A DNA stretch of 64,000 bases from Tessaracoccus timonensis (GTDB lineage: Bacteria; Actinomycetota; Actinomycetes; Propionibacteriales; Propionibacteriaceae). The notes below the pieces were generated by a model that was not told where the DNA came from, made no database searches, and saw only the letters and a program-made list of their open reading frames with translations. The stretch is taken from positions 2,170,001-2,234,000 of the forward strand of contig NZ_LT996886.1 of the NCBI RefSeq assembly GCF_900343145.1, given 5' to 3'. The position numbers and the translations under genes are program-made. Positions 43,868 to 53,609 of this stretch are shown here, one piece after another. The stretch's first letter is position 1, and every line of letters starts with the position of its first letter.

Positions 43868-44836
43868 ATGAACGCATTCGGCAGCACGATACTCATCACG
43901 GGCACAGCATCGTTGCTAGCTGAACGCGCCGTCGATGAGCGCAAACGCGCGGCACTGAGCGTCGAGCCGGGGGCTGATGTGAATCACATCACGGCCTCCG
44001 AGTTGGAAGACACCATGCTCAGCGAGGTCGTCGGAGGGTCGCTGTTCTCCAGCCACATCATCGCCATCATCGACGACGTCGGCGCCTGCCCAGCAGACGT
44101 CGTCGACCAGCTGGTGGAGGTCGCGGAGCATCCAGGGCCTGATCTGTGCCTCATCCTCGTCCATGGCGGGGGCAATAAGGGCAAGGGGCTCATCGACAAG
44201 CTCAAGAAAGCGAAGATTGAGACCATCAAGGTCGAGGCGCCGAAGCCGTGGGAGCTGTGGAAGTTTGTGGTAGCGGAAGCGCGCACGTATCGGCTCCGCA
44301 TGACGCAGGAGGCTGCCGAGGCTCTGGTTGCTGCGGTTGGCTCCGATCTGCGCGCCATCGTGGCGTCGGTCGCGCAGCTGGCCGGCGACAACGACCGCGA
44401 CGAAATCGACGTTCCCCTCATTCGACGCTACTTCGCCGGGCGCGCTGAAGTATCGAGCTTTTCTGTAGCCGACGCAGTGCTCGCCGGCAACGCCACCCTA
44501 GCGCTTGAGCGCCTCAGATGGGCGGTCGACACGGGCACCGCGGCCGTGCTCATCACGTCGGCGATGGCGAGCAATTTCCGATCGATGGGGAAGTACCTCG
44601 ACGCCCAAAACCGCCGCATGAATGATGGCGAGCTCGCCCGGCACCTCGGGGTGCCGTTCTTCAAGATCAAGGATCTGCGCAACTATGCTCGCCGATGGAA
44701 CTCCGACGGGGTCAGCTCGGCCATCGAGCGCATCGCCCAGGCGGATGCAGAGGTGAAGGGCGCCGCGACGGACCCCGACTACGCCTTGGAATCGATGGCG
44801 CTCGACGTGCTGCGGTGCCAGTACCGCGGGCGCTGA
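43868..44836 (+). CDS. holA: DNA polymerase III subunit delta
   Basis: 322-aa clamp-loader subunit that opens the sliding clamp. Seen: ILITGTASLLAERAVDE at the start, LCLILVHGGGNKGKGL, and the C-terminal domain with RNYARRWNSDGVSSAIERIA. ATG 43868 is 7 nt after TAGGCT and gives the usual length; ATG 43799, overlapping the comEC stop, would add 23 atypical residues. comEC-holA-rpsT is a standard bacterial order. Confidence 0.9.
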   Translation: MNAFGSTILITGTASLLAERAVDERKRAALSVEPGADVNHITASELEDTMLSEVVGGSLFSSHIIAIIDDVGACPADVVDQLVEVAEHPGPDLCLILVHGGGNKGKGLIDKLKKAKIETIKVEAPKPWELWKFVVAEARTYRLRMTQEAAEALVAAVGSDLRAIVASVAQLAGDNDRDEIDVPLIRRYFAGRAEVSSFSVADAVLAGNATLALERLRWAVDTGTAAVLITSAMASNFRSMGKYLDAQNRRMNDGELARHLGVPFFKIKDLRNYARRWNSDGVSSAIERIAQADAEVKGAATDPDYALESMALDVLRCQYRGR

Positions 44837-44860
44837 ACGGCGCCGCGTCGCTACACGCAA

Positions 44861-44910
44861 AGATAGATCAAGTTCGTGGCTCGTCTAACCGCCACGAACT
44901 TGATCTATCT
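44861..44910. repeat. Perfect 20-bp inverted repeat after holA
   Basis: Two perfect 20-nt arms, beginning AGATAGATCAAG on the left and ending CTTGATCTATCT on the right, with a 10-nt loop, in the gap between convergent holA and rpsT. It is too AT-balanced and lacks a T-run for a typical intrinsic terminator, but could end holA transcription; it might also be a dispersed chromosomal repeat. Confidence 0.8.
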
Positions 44911-44935
44911 TGGCCACGTTCGGGTATTTGCGCGC

Positions 44936-44974
44936 AAAACAGCGCCTCGGCCACCGAGTAGGGCCGAGGCGCTG
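44936..44974 (-). terminator. Rho-independent terminator of rpsT
   Basis: 13-bp stem CAGCGCCTCGGCC / GGCCGAGGCGCTG with a 9-nt loop; read on the minus strand it ends in TTTT. It lies 18 bp after the rpsT stop. Confidence 0.8.
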
Positions 44975-44991
44975 AACCTGATTTGCTGGTA

Positions 44992-45258
44992 TCAGGCCTG
45001 CAACGCAGCGGTTGCCGACGAGAGCGCCGACTTGCGGTTTGCGGCCTGGTTGGCGTGGATGACGCCCTTGGAAACGGCCTTGTCCAGAGCGCGGTTCGCG
45101 ACGGCGGTGAGTTCTGCTGCCTTCTCGGCATCGCCCTCGGCGATGGCGGCGCGGGCCTCACGTACGTGCGTGCGCAGCTTCGACTTCACAGCCTTGTTGC
45201 GCTGGCGCGCAACTTCGTTGGTCTTGTTGCGCTTCATCTGGGACTTGATGTTTGCCAC
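44992..45258 (-). CDS. rpsT: 30S ribosomal protein S20
   Basis: 88-aa primary 16S rRNA-binding protein. Seen: start [20 protein letters not shown] and the Ala/Lys/Arg-rich helical hairpin typical of S20, ending [17 protein letters not shown] 45258 has AGAAGGA upstream; longer frames to 45354 have no family support. Divergent from lepA. Confidence 0.96.
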   Translation of the reverse strand: MANIKSQMKRNKTNEVARQRNKAVKSKLRTHVREARAAIAEGDAEKAAELTAVANRALDKAVSKGVIHANQAANRKSALSSATAALQA

Positions 45259-45423
45259 GAAAAATCCTTCTGGTGCTCGGTGATGCGCCAACCTTGACGC
45301 GACGATCCACAATACATGGCAAGGCCGCACCTCACCAAATGCGCGGCGGAGCAACTCGCCAAGTGCAGCGCAAGGTGAGATGATAGGCCGTCAGAAGTCC
45401 CATTTCTATGCAAGGAATGATGC

Positions 45424-47250
45424 ATGGCCATCCCAGGCAAGACCGATCCGTCGATCATCCGCAACTTCTGCATCATTGCACACATCGACCACGGAAAATC
45501 GACGCTCGCCGACCGCATGCTGCAACTCACCAAGGTGGTCGACGACCGCAGCATGCGTGCGCAATACCTCGACCGGATGGACATCGAGCGCGAACGCGGC
45601 ATCACCATCAAGTCGCAGGCCGTTCGGATGACATGGCCGGTTGGCGACACCGTGCACGTGCTCAATATGATTGACACCCCTGGTCACGTCGACTTCAACT
45701 ACGAGGTGTCCCGCTCCCTGCAGGCCTGCGAAGGCGCGATCCTGCTCGTCGACGCGGCGCAAGGCATCGAAGCGCAGACGCTGGCCAACCTCTACCTCGC
45801 ACTCGAGGCCGAGCTCACCATCATCCCGGTGCTCAACAAGATTGATCTCCCCGGTGCCGACCCGGACAAGTACGCCGCCGAGCTGGCGTCGATCATCGGC
45901 TGCGACGAAGACGAGGTGTTGCGGGTCTCCGGCAAAACAGGAGTGGGCGTGCCCGAGCTGCTTGACGCCGTCGTCGAGCGAATCCCTGCGCCCGTGGGCG
46001 ACGCCGACGGGCCAGCGCGCGCGCTCATCTTCGACTCGGTGTACGACACGTTCCGCGGTGTGGTCACCTACGTCCGCGTCGTCGACGGCGCGCTGCGTCA
46101 CCGCGACCGCATCCAGATGATGTCCACCGGTGCCCAGCACGAACTGCTCGAGGTCGGCGTCATCGCACCTGACCCGTCCAAGCAGGACGCCATCGGCGTC
46201 GGCGAGGTGGGGTACCTCATCACGGGCGTGAAGGACGTTCGGCAGTCTCGCGTCGGTGACACGGTCACCGTCGCGTCTGCCCCCGCATCGGAAGATTTGG
46301 GTGGCTACGAGCCCCCCGTGCCCATGGTCTACGCCGGCCTCTACCCGATCGACGGCGACGACTTCACCGAGCTTCGCGAAGCGCTTGAAAAGCTCCAACT
46401 CAACGACGCCGCCCTGCTGTACGAACCCGAGACGTCGAGCGCGCTCGGCTTCGGTTTCCGCATCGGATTCCTCGGCCTGCTGCACATGGAGATCGTGCGC
46501 GAGCGGCTCGAGCGCGAGTTCAATCTCGACCTCATCTCGACGGCGCCGAGCGTGGTGTACCGCGTGGTGATGGAGGACCACTCCGAACACATCGTGACGA
46601 ACCCGTCGGAGTTCCCTGAGGGCAAGGTTGACGAGGTGTACGAGCCCGTCGTCGACGCCACCATCCTCGCGCCCGCAGAGTTCATCGGTACCATCCTCGA
46701 GCTGTGCCAGACCAGGCGCGGCGTGCAAAAGGGTCTCGACTATCTGTCAGAAGATCGGGTGGAGATTCGCTACCAGCTGCCGCTCGGCGAAATCGTCTTC
46801 GACTTCTTCGACGCGCTGAAATCGCGAACGAAGGGATATGCATCGCTCGACTACGAACCTGCCGGCGAAGCACCGGCCGACCTGGTGAAAGTCGATATTT
46901 TGCTGCACGGCGACCCCGTTGACGCGTTCTCCGCCATCGTGCACCGCGAATCCGCCTACTCCTACGGACTCCAGATGGCGTCCAAACTCAAGGAGCTCAT
47001 CCCGAGGCAGCAGTTTGAGGTGCCCATCCAGGCCGCCATCGGCTCGCGTGTGATCGCGCGTGAGACCATCCGCGCCATCCGCAAGGACGTGCTCTCGAAG
47101 TGCTACGGCGGCGACATCTCGCGAAAGCGCAAGCTGCTCGAGAAGCAGAAGGAAGGCAAGAAGCGCATGAAGATGGTGGGCCGGGTCGAGGTGCCGCAAG
47201 AGGCCTTCGTCGCGGCGCTGTCCACGTCGGAGCCGACAAAGAAGAACTAG
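45424..47250 (+). CDS. lepA: Elongation factor 4 (back-translocating GTPase)
   Basis: 608-aa translational GTPase. Seen: G1 [14 protein letters not shown]3 DTPGHVDF, G4 NKIDLPGA, and the LepA-specific C-terminal domain ([20 protein letters not shown]). Length is typical. It faces the sugar ABC operon end to end with 12 bp between; a small CTGCGC-CTA-GCGCAG hairpin lies at the meeting point. Confidence 0.96.
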   Translation: MAIPGKTDPSIIRNFCIIAHIDHGKSTLADRMLQLTKVVDDRSMRAQYLDRMDIERERGITIKSQAVRMTWPVGDTVHVLNMIDTPGHVDFNYEVSRSLQACEGAILLVDAAQGIEAQTLANLYLALEAELTIIPVLNKIDLPGADPDKYAAELASIIGCDEDEVLRVSGKTGVGVPELLDAVVERIPAPVGDADGPARALIFDSVYDTFRGVVTYVRVVDGALRHRDRIQMMSTGAQHELLEVGVIAPDPSKQDAIGVGEVGYLITGVKDVRQSRVGDTVTVASAPASEDLGGYEPPVPMVYAGLYPIDGDDFTELREALEKLQLNDAALLYEPETSSALGFGFRIGFLGLLHMEIVRERLEREFNLDLISTAPSVVYRVVMEDHSEHIVTNPSEFPEGKVDEVYEPVVDATILAPAEFIGTILELCQTRRGVQKGLDYLSEDRVEIRYQLPLGEIVFDFFDALKSRTKGYASLDYEPAGEAPADLVKVDILLHGDPVDAFSAIVHRESAYSYGLQMASKLKELIPRQQFEVPIQAAIGSRVIARETIRAIRKDVLSKCYGGDISRKRKLLEKQKEGKKRMKMVGRVEVPQEAFVAALSTSEPTKKN

Positions 47251-47262
47251 CCGCCGCTGCGC

Positions 47263-48078
47263 CTAGCGCAGGCCCGACGTGGTGAAGCCTCGCACCAGGT
47301 AACGCTGGAGGAACAGGAACATCACCAGCATGGGCAGAATCGCGATGATGGAGCCCATGAACAGCTCGGGCAACCGCACGCCTTGGCTGGTCATGAACTG
47401 CGACAGGGCCACCTGCACGGTGCGTGTGTTGTCGCGGCCCACCAGGCTGGGCCAGAGGAACGCGTTCCAGGCGCCGAGCAGCACGATGGTGCCGACGGCG
47501 GCGATGATCTCCTTGGAGTTCGGCACCACGATGCGCCAGAACACACCCCATGGTGTGCATCCGTCGACGAAGGCGGCGTCCTCCAGCTCCTCGGGGAAAT
47601 CGAGGAAGAATTGGCGGAACAGGTACGTCGCAAACGCTGAGAAAGCCGCCGGAATCACCAGGCCACGGTAGGTGTCAATCCATCCGAACTGGGCGGTCAT
47701 GATGAATGTCGGCACGAAGGTCATCGTCGCGGGAACCATGAGCGTGAATACCGTGAGCCCCAGTAGGAAGCTGGCGAGCCTGTGCTTCCAGCGCGCCAGC
47801 GCGTAGCCGGCCATGAGGCTGACGAGCACCGTGATGATGGTCTGCAAGCTGGCGGTGACGGCCGAGTTCAGCATGGCTGACCCGATACCGATCGTGTCGT
47901 TGGCGAGCAGCGACTTCAGGTTCGTGAAGTCGAGCTGATCGGGGAGCCAATGCCAATTCGGCGACGCGATGTGCTTCTGCGTCGAGAATGCGTTGCGGAA
48001 CATCACGTAGAACGGCAGCAGGAAAAACAGCGTCAGCATGATGAGCAGCGCATACCGGGCGATCCTGGACGCTTTCAT
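47263..48078 (-). CDS. Sugar ABC transporter permease (MalG type)
   Basis: 271-aa inner-membrane permease with six hydrophobic segments and the EAA loop ELEDAAFVDGCTPWGVFWRI that docks the ATPase. Last gene of a three-gene operon; overlaps the MalF-type gene by 4 bp. Confidence 0.88.
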   Translation of the reverse strand: MKASRIARYALLIMLTLFFLLPFYVMFRNAFSTQKHIASPNWHWLPDQLDFTNLKSLLANDTIGIGSAMLNSAVTASLQTIITVLVSLMAGYALARWKHRLASFLLGLTVFTLMVPATMTFVPTFIMTAQFGWIDTYRGLVIPAAFSAFATYLFRQFFLDFPEELEDAAFVDGCTPWGVFWRIVVPNSKEIIAAVGTIVLLGAWNAFLWPSLVGRDNTRTVQVALSQFMTSQGVRLPELFMGSIIAILPMLVMFLFLQRYLVRGFTTSGLR

Positions 48079-49013
48079 GCTTTCGCCTTCTTCGCTGCAC
48101 GTCGCTCCTTGCGCTCCTCCCGGCTCATGAGCCAGTTCTGTGCCAGGGAGAACAGCACGATGATGGCGGCGAGGATCATGGTGCCGGCGCCGCCCAAGCC
48201 GAGGTTCTGTTGCCCGCCGCCGAACGAGATCAGGTACAGGTGCACCAGGGGCGGGCGCCCATAGGGCGGGTAGGAGCCGATGGTGCCCAGCATGTTGTAG
48301 AACTCGTCGAACGCTTGGAACGCGTTGATGAGGAGCAACATGATGACAGCCACGCTGGTAGCGCGAAGCTGGGGGAGTGTGATGTAGCGAAGCACTCGCC
48401 AGCCGGAGGCTCCGTCGATGGCCGCCGCCTCGTAGGTATCAACCGGGATGCGCTGCAGTCCGGCGATGATGAGGATCATGTAGAAGCCCACCTGCAGCCA
48501 CAGTCGAACGCTGATGAGCGCGATCCAGTAGAGGTTGTTGCCGCCTCCGAGCCAGTTGACGGAGTCGCCACCCCAGGAGCGGATGAGCGAGTTCAGCATG
48601 CCGAAGCGGGCGTTGTTGAAGAACACGAGCCGCCAGATGATGGCTGCGACGACGTAACTCACCGCCGACGGGATGAAGAACACCGAGCGGAAGAACGCTT
48701 GGCCCCATTTGAGGTCGTTGAGCAGGAGCGCTAGCCCTAGTGAACACACGTATGTGAGTGGCACGATCACGAGCGAGAACACGACGAACACGGCCAGCGA
48801 GTTGATGAAGAGTTCGTCGCCCAACAAGCTGGTGTAGTTGTCCAGCCCGACGAACTTCGTCGGCGTGATCGTGTTCTTGGCCTCGAAGAAGGACAGGTAC
48901 GCGCTCCACGCCACGGGCACGTAGACGAAGACCGTCAGCCCGAGGAAAAACGGTGCGACGAACACCAGGAACCACAGGTTGCGGCCCTGGTATCCGCGCA
49001 GGCGTTGCCACAC
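48075..49013 (-). CDS. Sugar ABC transporter permease (MalF type)
   Basis: 312-aa permease with six hydrophobic segments and EAA motif DTYEAAAIDGASGWRVLRYI. GTG 49013 begins VWQRLRGYQGRN. Pairs with the MalG-type permease to form the channel; directly downstream of the binding-protein gene. Confidence 0.88.
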   Translation of the reverse strand: MWQRLRGYQGRNLWFLVFVAPFFLGLTVFVYVPVAWSAYLSFFEAKNTITPTKFVGLDNYTSLLGDELFINSLAVFVVFSLVIVPLTYVCSLGLALLLNDLKWGQAFFRSVFFIPSAVSYVVAAIIWRLVFFNNARFGMLNSLIRSWGGDSVNWLGGGNNLYWIALISVRLWLQVGFYMILIIAGLQRIPVDTYEAAAIDGASGWRVLRYITLPQLRATSVAVIMLLLINAFQAFDEFYNMLGTIGSYPPYGRPPLVHLYLISFGGGQQNLGLGGAGTMILAAIIVLFSLAQNWLMSREERKERRAAKKAKA

Positions 49014-49020
49014 GTCGAGA

Positions 49021-50298
49021 TCAGCCTTGCAGCTTGGCGAGTTCCTTCTTCGCCAGGTCGCCGAACTTGGAGAACGCGCTCTTCGGGTCGGCGCCGTCCA
49101 CGATCACCTTGCTCACGGCCGCACCGTACGCTTCACCGAGCGAGCCGGACCACATGATGTCGTTGGCAAAGCCGTTCTCGCTGACGAACGTGGCGGCGTC
49201 GGCGCCTGGACCGTCCTTGAACTGCTCCGTCTGCGAGGTCAGCGCGTCCTTCGCCGGGATGTGCACGCCATACGCCGTGGAGAAGTCGATCTGCTTGTCC
49301 TCCTGGTCGACCCACAGCCACTTGATGAATTCCTTAGCGGCATCGACGTGCTTGCTCTTCGCGTTGACGCACGCGCCGAACGCGCCGAACGGCACCGCCG
49401 GGCGGCCCTTCCCGCCAATCGCGGGGAATGGCAGCACGCCGAAGTCGTCGCCGAAGGCTTCCTGCACCTGGGGGAGGCCCCAGAGCCCGCCCCACTGGAA
49501 GGCGCACTCCTCGTTCACGAACGCCTCGGGGCCGTACCAGTCGTTGGACGCGCCCGACAACACGGCACCCGACTTCACGAGCTCGCGGTAGTCGACGAGC
49601 GCCTGGTAGAACTCGTCGGTGAGGAACGCGGCCTCCGTGCGATCGGCGTTCAGCTGATCGTGGCCCGACGCCCAAATGAAAATGGTGCCGAGCACGCCGA
49701 CGCCCGAATCGTTGCCAGCGAAGAAGCCGCCCATGTCCTTCGTGTTCACAGCCTTGGCCGCCGCGGCGAGATCTGCGAAGGTCTTCGGTGGTTCGATGCC
49801 CTTCTCTTCAAGCACCGACTTGCGGTAGAAGAGCATCTGCATATCGATGGTCTGCGGGATGGCGTAGATCTTGTCTTGGAACGTAAAGCGGTCGATCACA
49901 GCCTTGTTGAACTGGTCTTTCACCGGAGCCATGAGCTCGGTGAGGTCAGCGAGCTGCCCGCCGCGGATCATATCCAGCGAGCCACCCTGCTCGAACTCGA
50001 ACACGTCCGGGGCTTCGTCGGTCAGCAAGGCAGCGCCGAGGATCTTCATGTAGTCGCCCGGGGTCCACTGCACGCTCACCTTGGCGTCGGTGTACTCAGA
50101 GGCGTACTTCTCGACGGCTTCTTTCACGCCGGCTTCGCCGTACTCGTGGTACCACTGCTTGAGCGCGACGTCGCTGCCGCCGCCGGAGCCGGCTGAACCG
50201 GAGGATCCTTCGAGTGGGTTGTTGTCGCCGCACGCAGCGAGCACAGACAGGGCGGCGAGCCCGCCGCCGGATGCGAGGAGTGAACGTCGATTAATCAT
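49021..50298 (-). CDS. Extracellular sugar-binding lipoprotein of ABC importer
   Basis: 425-aa family 1 solute-binding lipoprotein. Seen: signal peptide with lipobox LAACG at about 20-24, a Gly/Ser linker, then the two-lobed fold (DVFEFEQGGSLDMI, QTIDMQMLFYRKS). ATG 50298 is fixed by the signal peptide. The operon encodes no ATPase, so a shared MsiK-like ATPase is expected elsewhere. Sugar unknown. Confidence 0.88.
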   Translation of the reverse strand: MINRRSLLASGGGLAALSVLAACGDNNPLEGSSGSAGSGGGSDVALKQWYHEYGEAGVKEAVEKYASEYTDAKVSVQWTPGDYMKILGAALLTDEAPDVFEFEQGGSLDMIRGGQLADLTELMAPVKDQFNKAVIDRFTFQDKIYAIPQTIDMQMLFYRKSVLEEKGIEPPKTFADLAAAAKAVNTKDMGGFFAGNDSGVGVLGTIFIWASGHDQLNADRTEAAFLTDEFYQALVDYRELVKSGAVLSGASNDWYGPEAFVNEECAFQWGGLWGLPQVQEAFGDDFGVLPFPAIGGKGRPAVPFGAFGACVNAKSKHVDAAKEFIKWLWVDQEDKQIDFSTAYGVHIPAKDALTSQTEQFKDGPGADAATFVSENGFANDIMWSGSLGEAYGAAVSKVIVDGADPKSAFSKFGDLAKKELAKLQG

Positions 50299-50401
50299 GG
50301 AACATAGTGTGTCATCTCGAACGAGATGTTGGGGGCATGCCCACGCATCGGTCTGTCTTCTGTAAGCGAACGGGTTGGGAGACGACGCTAGGCTTCCGCC
50401 C

Positions 50402-51586
50402 GTGGCTTCCCAACTCCCCGACGGTGAGCCCGCGCCCCGCGACGGTTCACTCCCACCTGGCACCGACGTCGGCGCCCCGCTGTCGTTCTACGTCCACGTG
50501 CCGTTTTGTATGACGCGGTGTGGCTACTGCGACTTCAACACCTACACGCCGGCAGAGCTTGGATCGATGTCGCCTGGTGCCTATCTCTTTGCCGCGCGAG
50601 CCGAGTTGGACCTGGCCCGTCGCGTACTTGGGCCCCAGACCGTGCGCACGGTGTTTTTCGGCGGAGGCACCCCGACGATGCTGCCGCCGGGGGAGCTCGT
50701 CGGGCTGCTCGACGCGATTCGGGAGCGCTTCCCGATAGCCGACGACGCGGAGATCACTACGGAGGCGAACCCGGAGAGCGTCGACCCGAGCTACTTCCAG
50801 GCGCTGCGCGACGGTGGATTCACGCGCATCTCGTTGGGTTACCAGTCGTCGGTGCCGCACGTGCTGGAGGTGCTCGACCGCCGCCACAGTCCTGGCCGTG
50901 GCCTGGACGCTGCACGCTGGGCGTCGGAGGCCGGGTTCGAGCATGTCAGCCTCGATCTCATCTACGGCACGCCGGGGGAGTCGCTCGACGATTGGCGACG
51001 AAGCCTCGACGCGGTGGCCGACACCCCCGTCGACCACGTCAGCGCCTACTCGCTCATCGTCGAAGAGGGAACACGGCTTGCCTTGCGGGTGCGCAAGGGC
51101 GAGCTGGCTATGCCCGACGAGGACGATCTCGCCGACAAATACATGATTGCCGACGAGTTCCTGGCCGCACGCGGTTTCCACAACTATGAGACCAGCAACT
51201 GGGCGCTGCCCGGCGGCGAGTGCCGACACAACATCGCCTATTGGAAAGGCGCGAACTGGTGGGGGATTGGGCCGGGTGCGCACAGCCACGTCGGCGGCGT
51301 TCGGTTCTGGAACCGGAAACACCCGCGCGCCTACGCGGATGCCCTGGCTGCTGGCATCTCGCCGGCGCAAGGGCGCGAGGTGCTCACGGCGGAGGACCGC
51401 CGCGTCGAACGGGTGCTGCTGGAGCTTCGGCTGGCCGACGGGCTCCCACTCAGCGTGCTGACGCCGTCGGAACGTGAGCGCGTTCCTTCGATGGCAGCGC
51501 GAGGGCTGGTCGACGTCCTTGACGGGCAGCTCATCGTGCGACGGCGCCTGCTGGCTGACGGGATCATCCGCGACCTACTCGACTGA
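50402..51586 (+). CDS. hemW: Heme chaperone HemW (radical SAM)
   Basis: 394-aa radical-SAM protein of the coproporphyrinogen-oxidase-like family that delivers heme. Seen: HVPFCMTRCGYCDF (CxxxCxxC iron-sulfur site), VFFGGGTPTMLP, and SAYSLIVEEGT. GTG 50402 is 7 nt after TAGGCT, a leaderless start; GTG 50375 is an alternative. lepA-hemW adjacency is typical but here split by the sugar operon. Confidence 0.92.
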   Translation: MASQLPDGEPAPRDGSLPPGTDVGAPLSFYVHVPFCMTRCGYCDFNTYTPAELGSMSPGAYLFAARAELDLARRVLGPQTVRTVFFGGGTPTMLPPGELVGLLDAIRERFPIADDAEITTEANPESVDPSYFQALRDGGFTRISLGYQSSVPHVLEVLDRRHSPGRGLDAARWASEAGFEHVSLDLIYGTPGESLDDWRRSLDAVADTPVDHVSAYSLIVEEGTRLALRVRKGELAMPDEDDLADKYMIADEFLAARGFHNYETSNWALPGGECRHNIAYWKGANWWGIGPGAHSHVGGVRFWNRKHPRAYADALAAGISPAQGREVLTAEDRRVERVLLELRLADGLPLSVLTPSERERVPSMAARGLVDVLDGQLIVRRRLLADGIIRDLLD

Positions 51587-51610
51587 TACGCACCTTTTTG
51601 CTTTGAGGTG

Positions 51611-51657
51611 TTGACAGCGTAGCTCCACTGTCTTACTGTATTAAGCACCTAGTACAG
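51611..51657 (+). promoter_or_regulatory. GntR-operon promoter with inverted repeat
   Basis: -35 TTGACA (51611-51616), 17-bp spacer, -10 TACTGT (51634-51639). Overlapping it, CTGTA (51636-51640) and TACAG (51653-51657) form an inverted repeat, a likely site for autoregulation by the GntR protein. Confidence 0.6.
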
Positions 51658-51676
51658 CAATACAGGAGGTGTGGGA

Positions 51677-52051
51677 ATGCAGTTCGACAATTCCTCGCCC
51701 ATCTGGTTGCAGTTGGTGGACGAATGCTCGCGCAGAATCGTCACGGGCCAGTGGCCCGCGGGGAGCAAACTGCCAGGCGTTCGAGACCTCGGCGTCGAAC
51801 TCGGGGTCAACCCCAACACCATCCAACGCGCTATGGGCGAGCTCGACCGCATGGGCGTCACGGTGCCGGATCGCACGAAAGGGCGGTTCGTCACCGACGA
51901 CACCACTGTGATCGACGAGCTGCGCGAACGCGTGGCCACCGGGCATGCTGACGAGTTTGTGCGTCGCGCCCAAGGGCTCGGCATGCAGCAAACCAGGGCG
52001 TTGGAGTTACTGAAGCAACGATGGCGACAACTGGAAGGTGAGCAATCATGA
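51677..52051 (+). CDS. GntR family regulator (YtrA type)
   Basis: 124-aa regulator consisting mainly of a winged HTH (PIWLQLVDECSRRIVTGQWP, then GVNPNTIQRAMGEL) with a short C-terminal dimer helix, the YtrA subfamily layout. This subfamily usually controls the ABC exporter encoded beside it. ATG 51677 has AGGAGG 7 nt upstream. Its stop overlaps the ATPase start (ATGA). Confidence 0.9.
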   Translation: MQFDNSSPIWLQLVDECSRRIVTGQWPAGSKLPGVRDLGVELGVNPNTIQRAMGELDRMGVTVPDRTKGRFVTDDTTVIDELRERVATGHADEFVRRAQGLGMQQTRALELLKQRWRQLEGEQS

Positions 52052-52755
52052 AAGCCATCCAAGTGCAATCACTCACGAAGAAATACGGCAAGTTCCCCGC
52101 ACTCAACAACCTCTCATTCAGCCTCGACGAGGGCAACGTCGTCGGGCTCCTCGGAGAAAACGGCTGCGGCAAGACCACGCTGCTCAAAGTGCTCGCCGGC
52201 CTCATGGTTCGCTACGACGGAGACGTCACCGTCGCGGGTGAACGCCCCGGCCCGGCATCGAAGGCGAAAGTGAGCTTCCTCCCCGACGAGAGCTTCCTCG
52301 CAGATGGCAGCCGCATCGAATTCTGCGCCAAGCAGTACGCCGACTACTTCGACGACTTCAACCGCGCCAAGTTCGACGACCTGCTGCAGTTCTTCCGGCT
52401 TGACCCGGGCATGAAGCTCTCCCAGCTATCGAAAGGCATGCGGGAGAAAGCACAGATTGCGCTCGCCATGAGCCGTGACGCCAAGGTGTTTCTCCTCGAC
52501 GAGCCCATCTCCGGCGTCGACCCGGCAGCCCGCGACGTGATCCTGCGCGCCATCGTGCGCAACCTCGAACGGGACTCGCTCGTACTCATCTCCACCCATC
52601 TCATCGCCGACATCGAACCCGTGCTCGACCGCGTCATCATGATGCGCTACGGACAGGTGCTCATCGAGGGCGCCGTCGACGATCTACGTGTTGAGTACGG
52701 CAAAAGCATGGACCAACTCTTTAGGGAGGTTTACCAATGGTCGGAACAGTACTGA
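52048..52755 (+). CDS. ABC transporter ATP-binding protein
   Basis: 235-aa ATPase. Seen: Walker A GENGCGKTTLLK, an LSKGMREKAQIAL signature in place of LSGGQ, and Walker B VFLLDEPISGVDP. Paired with the membrane protein encoded next; targets of YtrA-type exporters are usually antibiotics or cell-envelope stress compounds. Confidence 0.9.
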   Translation: MKAIQVQSLTKKYGKFPALNNLSFSLDEGNVVGLLGENGCGKTTLLKVLAGLMVRYDGDVTVAGERPGPASKAKVSFLPDESFLADGSRIEFCAKQYADYFDDFNRAKFDDLLQFFRLDPGMKLSQLSKGMREKAQIALAMSRDAKVFLLDEPISGVDPAARDVILRAIVRNLERDSLVLISTHLIADIEPVLDRVIMMRYGQVLIEGAVDDLRVEYGKSMDQLFREVYQWSEQY

Positions 52756-53531
52756 AATACGAATTCATCCGAACCAAGTGGGCGATAGCCCTGGGTTGGG
52801 GCTTCACCCTCCTGCTCGCGCTGATCTCGTACGGAGCCGCCCACATTTCAGGCGTTGTGGCGGGAGTGCCGATCGTTCTGGGGATCATCGCGGTAGCCGC
52901 ACTGCCGTTCGCCGTGCAGCTCTACCTCGGCATACATCTCTACCGCAGCACCTTCGGCCGACGGGGATACTTCGAGCTCACCGTTCCCGTGAAGAACTCC
53001 ACGCTGATCGCCACGAAGTTTCTCTGGGCTAGCCTGGTGAGCCTGGTGTCTCTCGTGGTCAGTGCGGTGGCGCTGTGGCTCGTCGGAAAGGCCGACGCTG
53101 TCCTCGGCGGTAGCACGCTGGAGATAGCGACGCGCGCCGTTTCCGATGCCTTGAGCGATCGGCCTGACCGGGGCGTGATCGCGTTGGTCGTTGGCCTGCT
53201 GACCTACCTCAGCATGCTCGCACAGATCTACTTCGCTGTTGTGATCGGCAGCGAAGCGCGTTTCAACAAGTCGGGAGGCTTCGGGCCAGTCATCGTCTAC
53301 ATCATCGTCTACGTGGCGATGCAGCTGATCGGGCTCGTGCTGCTTCTGATCCCACCGACGTACGACTTCATCGGTCGAACCTGGTACTGGACGCCGCCAC
53401 TGTTCACGGATACGAGTGCCGATGATGCGGCGAGCCTTCCTGTACTCGTGGTGGTCGGCTCCATCCTCCTCTCTGCGGTGATGCTCTGGCAGTCGCTGGT
53501 GAGCGTGCAGCGTCGGCTTGAGCTTCGCTGA
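52737..53531 (+). CDS. ABC-2 type permease
   Basis: 264-aa membrane protein with six hydrophobic segments (for example AIALGWGFTLLLALISYGAA). Overlaps the ATPase gene by 19 bp, so the two are translationally coupled. Completes the GntR-ATPase-permease unit. Confidence 0.82.
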   Translation: MVGTVLKYEFIRTKWAIALGWGFTLLLALISYGAAHISGVVAGVPIVLGIIAVAALPFAVQLYLGIHLYRSTFGRRGYFELTVPVKNSTLIATKFLWASLVSLVSLVVSAVALWLVGKADAVLGGSTLEIATRAVSDALSDRPDRGVIALVVGLLTYLSMLAQIYFAVVIGSEARFNKSGGFGPVIVYIIVYVAMQLIGLVLLLIPPTYDFIGRTWYWTPPLFTDTSADDAASLPVLVVVGSILLSAVMLWQSLVSVQRRLELR

Positions 53532-53548
53532 AGTCTCACACCTCTCAA

Positions 53549-53585
53549 CTTGTGGCGTCTCGGAGTGGCTCCGGGGCGCCACAAG
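53549..53585 (+). terminator. Hairpin after the ABC exporter operon
   Basis: Outer stem CTTGTGGCG / CGCCACAAG with an inner CGGAG-TGG-CTCCG stem, 18 bp after the permease stop. No T-run; likely a terminator of the actinobacterial type without U-tract. Confidence 0.5.
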
Positions 53586-53609
53586 CCATGTTCGGTAGGG
53601 TCGCCAGCC

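Noticed and set aside
44861-44910. Considered as an ordinary intrinsic terminator of holA
   Set aside because: No U-tract and a stem much longer than usual; listed as a repeat instead.
48979-50196. 405-codon plus-strand frame over the sugar-binding protein gene
   Set aside because: Antisense shadow; the minus strand has a lipobox and the solute-binding fold.
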